Below are positions 58,144 to 64,000 of a DNA stretch of 64,000 nt, piece after piece; within the stretch, counting starts at the first letter, position 1, and each line of letters starts with the position of its first letter. The notes under the pieces were generated by a model. It was given only the letters and a program-made list of their open reading frames with translations, searched no databases and was not told where the DNA came from. A program made the translations under genes and the position numbers. This DNA comes from Pseudomonas costantinii (GTDB lineage Bacteria; Pseudomonadota; Gammaproteobacteria; Pseudomonadales; Pseudomonadaceae), in contig NZ_MDDR01000004.1 in the NCBI RefSeq assembly GCF_001870435.1, forward strand, positions 1 to 64,000, in the 5' to 3' direction.

Positions 58144-59009
58144 TGAGCAATAAATCGCTGACCGCCCTGATTGTGGGCGTCGTCGTGGTCATCGCTGCCT
58201 GGAACTGCTTCTACATCGTGTCTCAGACCGAGCGCGCGGTGTTGCTGCAATTCGGTCGTGTGGTGCAGGCGGATGTCCAGCCGGGCCTGCATGTGAAAGT
58301 CCCCTACGTGAACCAGGTGCGCAAGTTTGACGCCCGCCTGATGACCCTGGATGCACCGACACAGCGCTTCCTGACCCTGGAAAAGAAAGCCGTGATGGTT
58401 GACGCCTACGCCAAGTGGCGCGTCAAGGATGCCGAGCGTTTCTACACCGCTACCTCCGGCCTCAAGCAGATTGCCGATGAGCGTTTGTCGCGCCGTCTGG
58501 AGTCGGGCCTGCGTGACCAGTTTGGTAAGCGCACCCTGCATGAGGTGGTATCCGGTGAGCGTGATGCGCTGATGGCTGATATCACGCGTTCGTTGAACGT
58601 AATGGCGGAAAAAGAGCTGGGCATCGAGGTTATCGATGTTCGGGTCAAGGCCATCGATCTGCCGAAGGAAGTGAACCGCAGCGTGTTCGAGCGCATGAGT
58701 ACCGAGCGTGAGCGTGAAGCTCGTGAGCACCGCGCCAAGGGTAACGAGTTGGCTGAAGGTATCCGTGCGGATGCCGACCGTCAGCGCCGTGTACTGCTGG
58801 CCGAAGCCTATCGCGAGTCTGAAGAGGCCCGCGGTGATGGTGATGCTCAAGCTGCGTCGATCTACGCCAAGGCTTATGGTCAGGACCAGGAGTTCTACGC
58901 GTTCTACCGTAGCCTGCGTGCTTACCGTGAAAGCTTCGCGAACAAAACCGACGTCATGGTACTGGACCCAAGCAGCGACTTCTTCCGCTACCTGGAAAAG
59001 TCCAAGTAA
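58143..59009 (+). CDS. hflC: FtsH protease modulator HflC
   Basis: A 288-residue SPFH protein with an N-terminal helix (LTALIVGVVVVIAAWNCFYI), SPFH core (ERAVLLQFGRVVQADVQPGL) and coiled-coil tail ending FFRYLEKSK. It partners HflK in controlling FtsH. A terminator hairpin lies 87 bases past its stop codon. The DUF2065 gene that I would expect next from P. aeruginosa (PA4940) is not visible. Confidence 0.98.
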   Translation: MSNKSLTALIVGVVVVIAAWNCFYIVSQTERAVLLQFGRVVQADVQPGLHVKVPYVNQVRKFDARLMTLDAPTQRFLTLEKKAVMVDAYAKWRVKDAERFYTATSGLKQIADERLSRRLESGLRDQFGKRTLHEVVSGERDALMADITRSLNVMAEKELGIEVIDVRVKAIDLPKEVNRSVFERMSTEREREAREHRAKGNELAEGIRADADRQRRVLLAEAYRESEEARGDGDAQAASIYAKAYGQDQEFYAFYRSLRAYRESFANKTDVMVLDPSSDFFRYLEKSK

Positions 59010-59096
59010 CAGCCTGTGACTTTAGGGCGCACTCCGTCGGGCGGCTAAAACGCCTGGCGGGGTGATCCTTTCAGAAAACGGGTGTATGATGCGGCA

Positions 59097-59119
59097 GCCG
59101 GGAAATTCCCGGCTTTTTT
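59097..59119 (+). terminator. Rho-independent terminator after hflC
   Basis: GCCGGGA (59097-59103) pairs with TCCCGGC (59107-59113), 3-base loop, then TTTTTT. It closes the hfq-hflX-hflK-hflC transcript. Confidence 0.88.
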
Positions 59120-59299
59120 GCGTCTGCATGTTTGATTCGGCAGGCGTGACAGGTTTTTCGAGGAAAGTGCCCGACGAGGCCGGTTATGGGTCGTTCGTCA
59201 CGTCGTTCTTGCGCGTTGTTTATGCAGGAGCAGGGCGTTTTCTGCTTCACTCAAGGCTCGGCCGAGGGCTGGCCGCCCGGATCATAGGGGAATGGCGTA
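59120..59299 (+). other. Leader before hisZ with no recognisable gene
   Basis: Together with 59010-59096, this is a 290-base gap between hflC and hisZ. An open frame runs through it (59062-59373), but it has no ribosome site or family resemblance and enters hisZ in another frame. The stretch must hold the hisZ-purA promoter unless that transcript comes from upstream. Confidence 0.5.
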
Positions 59300-60487
59300 A
59301 TGGCAACGGTAGACCGCTGGCTGCTGCCAGATGGCATCGAAGAAGTACTGCCACCAGAAGCTGCGCGCATTGAAGTGGCGCGTCGTCAGGTGTTGGATCT
59401 GTTCCAGAGCTGGGGTTACGAGTTTGTCGTGACCCCCCATATCGAGTACCTGGAATCCCTGCTGACTGGCGCGGGCCAGGACCTGGATCTGCGCACCTTC
59501 AAGGTCATCGACCCGCAGTCGGGCCGGCAAATGGGCTTCCGTGCCGACATCACGCCGCAAGTGGCGCGTATCGATGCGCACACCCTGCGTCGCGAAGGGC
59601 CGAGCCGTCTGTGCTACGCCGGCAGTGTGCTGCATGCTCAGCCGCGTGCCTTGTCATCTTCCCGTAGCCCGATCCAACTGGGCGCCGAGCTGTATGGCGA
59701 TGCGAGTCCGAGCAGCGACGTTGAAGTGATCAGCTTGATGTTGGCCATGCTGCAGCTGGCTGATGTGCCGGATGTCCACATGGATCTGGGCCACGTCGGC
59801 ATCTACCGTGGCCTGGCCCGTGCGGCCGGTTTATCCGGTGAGGTCGAGCAACAGTTGTTCGATGCCTTGCAGCGTAAGGCTATCGATGAAGTGATTGCTC
59901 TCACCGAAGGTGTCCCTGCTGACCTGGCCGGCATGCTGCGCGCGCTGGTGAATCTGTGCGGTGGCCGTGAAGTGTTGGTGGCTGCGCGTGAGCGCCTGGC
60001 CAATGCGCCAGCGCCGGTATTGGCTGCGCTGAACGACGTGCTGGCCATCGCCGAGCAGTTGTCGGCGCGCTTCCCGGAGCTGCCGCTGTATTTTGACCTG
60101 GGTGAGTTGCGCGGTTACCACTACCACACGGGTGTGGTGTTCGCGGTGTTTGTACCGGGTGTTGGCCAAGCCATCGCCCAAGGCGGTCGTTATGACGATA
60201 TCGGCGCTGACTTCGGTCGTGCACGTCCGGCGACTGGCTTTTCCACCGATTTGAAAACCCTGGTGACCCTGGGGCGTGCTGAGGTCGAGCTGCCGTCTGG
60301 TGGCATCTGGATGCCCGACAGTACGGACGCAGCACTCTGGCAGCAGGTTTGTCAGTTGCGCAGTGAGGGTCAGCGTGTCGTCCAGGCTTTGCCTGGGCAG
60401 CCATTGGCCGCCGCCCGTGAAGCGGACTGCGACCGGCAATTGATTCTGCAGAACGGGCTTTGGCAAGTATCGCCACTGGCTTCTTGA
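59300..60487 (+). CDS. hisZ: ATP phosphoribosyltransferase regulatory subunit HisZ
   Basis: A 395-residue class II aminoacyl-tRNA-synthetase-like protein, related to HisRS, that pairs with short-form HisG for the first histidine step. Motif 2-like [15 protein letters not shown] and [18 protein letters not shown] are visible, and the HisRS anticodon domain is absent, as expected. Neighbour purA is 54 bases away; the pair order hisZ-purA is common in gamma-proteobacteria. Confidence 0.96.
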   Translation: MATVDRWLLPDGIEEVLPPEAARIEVARRQVLDLFQSWGYEFVVTPHIEYLESLLTGAGQDLDLRTFKVIDPQSGRQMGFRADITPQVARIDAHTLRREGPSRLCYAGSVLHAQPRALSSSRSPIQLGAELYGDASPSSDVEVISLMLAMLQLADVPDVHMDLGHVGIYRGLARAAGLSGEVEQQLFDALQRKAIDEVIALTEGVPADLAGMLRALVNLCGGREVLVAARERLANAPAPVLAALNDVLAIAEQLSARFPELPLYFDLGELRGYHYHTGVVFAVFVPGVGQAIAQGGRYDDIGADFGRARPATGFSTDLKTLVTLGRAEVELPSGGIWMPDSTDAALWQQVCQLRSEGQRVVQALPGQPLAAAREADCDRQLILQNGLWQVSPLAS

Positions 60488-61831
<1,344 letters not shown>

Positions 61832-61852
61832 TAAGCTGTTGATGTAAAAAGC

Positions 61853-61876
61853 AAAGGGCTCCTTCGGGAGCCCTTT
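61853..61876 (+). terminator. Terminator after purA
   Basis: AAAGGGCTCC (61853-61862) and GGAGCCCTTT (61867-61876) form a 10-base stem with a TTCG loop. Three T close the stem and more T follow at 61881-61883. Confidence 0.85.
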
Positions 61877-61970
61877 GTCGTTTCTCGCTGGCAAACGGCA
61901 CGACCCTTGCTATGGTTCTTCCTTTCGCGGTGCTATCAAATTAATGGCACCCGTGGTGGAGGGATTTCCA

Positions 61971-63905
61971 GTGTCTGCTGTTCTCTCATTGTTACAAAGC
62001 CGTCTGTTGCGGCCAGTGTTCGTTACCCTAGGTATCGCTCTTTTGGTGCAGGTGCTGGTGGCCGTCGCTCTGACGCGGAGCACCGTCACGGCATTGGAAG
62101 CCGATTTGGGCAACCGCCTGGGTATCGACAGCCAGAAGCTGTCTGGCGAACTGGCGCAGGCCGGCAAGGAAGTCACCTCCAGTTTGGACAGCCTGTCTTC
62201 CAGCACCCGCCAGCGTCTCACCAGCGGTTTGTCTTCGCGCTTGCAGGAAGAGCAGAAGCAGCTGCGTGCGACCCTGGAAAAAGACCTGCAAGACTCTGCC
62301 AATGACATGGCGCAGTTGCTGGCCTCGGTGGCGCCACGCGCCATGTGGGACAATGATGTGCCGACGCTGTCGGAGTTTGCCCGGCGTGCGCAACGTAATC
62401 CCAATGTGCTGTTCGTGGTGTATGACGACGCAGCCGGGGAGCATCTGACCCGTTACCTGAACCGAGACAACCCGATCAACCAGGCGCTGTTGGCAAAAGG
62501 CCAGGGCGACCGCGCCTTGGACAAAGTGCTGAGCGCCGCCAAGAACGACCCGTCGGTGTACTACGTCGAGGCCTCCATCAGCCCTAATGGCGTGGAGATC
62601 GGCAAAGTCATCATGGGCGTCTCGACAGCCTCGGTTGAGACCGACCTGGCGGCGTTGGATAAGCGTTTTGCCGCGCTGATTGCCAGCAGTGACCAGTTGG
62701 TGGGCGACAGCCTGAAAGGCGCAGCTGCCGACAGCGCAGCCGCCATGGGCGCTCGCCTGCAGTCGGCGCAAGCCACTGCCACCCAGATGGCCGCCAACAC
62801 CACCAGTGCCGTACAGGACGCGGCGGGTACCTTGCGCTGGCGCATTGGCATGGGGCTCGCAATTGTCGGATTCGGTGTATTGCTGCTGATCGCCATTGTG
62901 TTGGGGCGTCGCGTGGTTAATCGCCTGAAGCTGCTGATCGCCGCTATGAATGATCTGGCTGCGGGTGAGGGCGACCTTACCAAGCGCGTGCAGATCAGCA
63001 GCAAGGATGAAATCGGCGACATGGCCTCGGCGGTCAATCGCTTTGTGGATAAGTTGCAGCCGATCGTACGTGAGGCGGGCGATGTGGCTCAGCGTACCGG
63101 TGTGGAAATCGGCGCCATGACCTTGCGCAATGCCGGTGCCGATGCGGCGGCGGGTTTGCAGCGTGATGAAGTGGCAGAGAGCTTGCGCGCGCTGTCGCAA
63201 ATGGCCGATGAGGCCCAGGCCGAAAGCCACGCGATGCAGGCGGCGTTGCAGCAGGTGGTGGATATTCGCCAGGCAACGGATGAGAACTCGCGCACCTCAG
63301 CAGAGGTTGGTAGCTTGATCGAGGCGTTGGCCGGGCAGGTTCAGACCGGCGCCAAGGTGATCGAGCGTCTGGCCCAACAAAGCGAGCAGATTGAGGTGGT
63401 GCTGACGGTGATCCACGGTATCGCCGAGCAAACCAACTTGCTGGCCCTTAACGCGGCTATCGAAGCTGCGCGTGCCGGTGAAACCGGACGTGGCTTCGCG
63501 GTAGTGGCGGACGAAGTGCGTGCACTGGCCAGCAAAACCCAGAGCTCTACAGGTGATATCCAGGCGCACATTGTGGCGTTGCAGCAAGGCGCACGCGAGG
63601 CGGTGGAAACCATCGGCAAGGCTGGGCGCCAGGCCAGTGAGGGTCTGCTGGTGCTGCGCGACAGCGTGCGTTTACAGCAGACGGTACAGGCGTCGGTGGA
63701 GCAGGTGCATGCGGCGATTGGGCTGGCGACGCGGGCGGCTGAGCATCAGGCTCAAGGCGCGCAAGCGGTGCGTGGGCGGGTCGAGGTGATCCATGCCCAG
63801 GCTGAGCGTGCTGCACAGGCGGTGGTAGAAACTACGGCCAGTGGCAAAGTGTTGGATGGGTTGGCGGCGCAGTTGAAGGCGAGCTTGGGGCAGTTCAGAG
63901 CCTGA
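61971..63905 (+). CDS. Methyl-accepting chemotaxis protein
   Basis: A 644-residue transmembrane chemoreceptor. I chose the GTG at 61971 because a GGAGGG ribosome site is 7 bases upstream. Helix 1 is near residues 15-35 ([19 protein letters not shown]). The periplasmic part of about 250 residues has helical, coiled-coil sections around a Cache/PAS-like core ([20 protein letters not shown], then [18 protein letters not shown]). Helix 2 is near 300 ([18 protein letters not shown]), then HAMP and the signalling hairpin with the conserved [20 protein letters not shown] tip. No C-terminal CheR/CheB pentapeptide is seen. The ligand is unknown. Confidence 0.93.
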   Translation: MSAVLSLLQSRLLRPVFVTLGIALLVQVLVAVALTRSTVTALEADLGNRLGIDSQKLSGELAQAGKEVTSSLDSLSSSTRQRLTSGLSSRLQEEQKQLRATLEKDLQDSANDMAQLLASVAPRAMWDNDVPTLSEFARRAQRNPNVLFVVYDDAAGEHLTRYLNRDNPINQALLAKGQGDRALDKVLSAAKNDPSVYYVEASISPNGVEIGKVIMGVSTASVETDLAALDKRFAALIASSDQLVGDSLKGAAADSAAAMGARLQSAQATATQMAANTTSAVQDAAGTLRWRIGMGLAIVGFGVLLLIAIVLGRRVVNRLKLLIAAMNDLAAGEGDLTKRVQISSKDEIGDMASAVNRFVDKLQPIVREAGDVAQRTGVEIGAMTLRNAGADAAAGLQRDEVAESLRALSQMADEAQAESHAMQAALQQVVDIRQATDENSRTSAEVGSLIEALAGQVQTGAKVIERLAQQSEQIEVVLTVIHGIAEQTNLLALNAAIEAARAGETGRGFAVVADEVRALASKTQSSTGDIQAHIVALQQGAREAVETIGKAGRQASEGLLVLRDSVRLQQTVQASVEQVHAAIGLATRAAEHQAQGAQAVRGRVEVIHAQAERAAQAVVETTASGKVLDGLAAQLKASLGQFRA

Positions 63906-63981
63906 GGGTGTCTGGCCTGGCCTCATCGCAGGCAGGCCAGCTTGTGCCATTCGCCGGGAACATTTTTAAACCCCTGAAACG

Positions 63982-64000
63982 AAAAAACCCGCTTTCGCGG
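63982..64000. terminator. Probable terminator cut by the window edge
   Basis: AAAAAACCCGC-TTTC-GCGG is the left part of a terminator-like hairpin; its right T-tract lies beyond the window. It comes 76 bases after the chemoreceptor stop. A separate 8-base stem (CTGGCCTG/CAGGCCAG, 63912-63940) lies between. Confidence 0.5.

Noticed and set aside
59062..59373. A 103-codon frame in the hflC-hisZ gap
   Set aside because: No ribosome site, covers a terminator hairpin, runs into hisZ in another frame and does not resemble DUF2065.

Overview
The window is a stretch of Pseudomonas chromosome, most likely from the P. fluorescens group. It is GC-rich and almost fully coding. Its gene order follows, in reverse, the conserved P. 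aeruginosa block that runs from the LPS-core genes (wapO, wapH, ssg, waaL, msbA, hldE) through waaA, tolC, thiC, parE/parC, serB, psd, motAB, orn, mutL-miaA-hfq-hflX-hflKC to purA. Two families of palindromic intergenic repeats typical of this group occur as well. I see no prophage, insertion sequence, CRISPR array, rRNA or tRNA. This is core genome, not an accessory island.

Layout. 1-2137: a TonB-dependent receptor cut by the window edge, behind a Fur-box-like site, and a small lipoprotein. 2270-10429: a seven-gene, tightly overlapping operon for LPS outer-core assembly and surface modification (carbamoyltransferase, two related GT4 glycosyltransferases, a Mig-14 protein, a PIG-L deacetylase, a DUF6625-like protein, a GT2 glycosyltransferase). 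10489-12345 (minus): an O-antigen ligase fused to a kinase-like domain. 12505-16829: msbA, hldE and a sugar epimerase. 16848-19842 (minus): an operon of a Nudix-like protein of unknown function, an aldo/keto reductase and an FAD oxidoreductase. 19963-24127: SMR transporter with a divergent LysR regulator, waaA and tolC. 24325-27891: TPP riboswitch, thiC and the transporter cytX. 27860-36708: a DUF3298 lipoprotein and the run nudF-DUF1249-cpdA-yqiA-parE-esterase-parC. 36885-43974: a PqiC-like lipoprotein, a YtjB-like membrane protein, serB, psd, rhdA and an HDOD protein. 44047-46018: a sigma-28 promoter and the stator genes motA-motB. 46068-61831: rsgA, orn, a TRIC-type membrane protein, queG, then nnrD-tsaE-amiB-mutL-miaA-hfq-hflX-hflK-hflC, then hisZ-purA. 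61971-63905: a chemoreceptor.

How the genes work together. The first third builds the cell envelope: heptose precursor (hldE), Kdo transfer (waaA), lipid A-core flipping (msbA), outer-core sugars and decorations (the wap/ssg operon) and O-antigen attachment (waaL fusion). The middle covers thiamin supply, chromosome decatenation and cAMP/ADP-ribose turnover. The last third holds RNA and translation functions (orn, rsgA, queG, tsaE, miaA, hfq), cell-wall amidase, mismatch repair, membrane proteolysis control and motility.

Most genes are well known. The least explained items are the WaaL-kinase fusion whose kinase part lacks the usual catalytic aspartate, the Nudix-like unknown protein at 16848-17816, the DUF6625-like gene inside the LPS operon, the cyclase-like C-terminus of the YtjB-family protein, and four palindromic repeats that all sit within a few bases of a stop codon. 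I did not find a clearly new multi-gene system.
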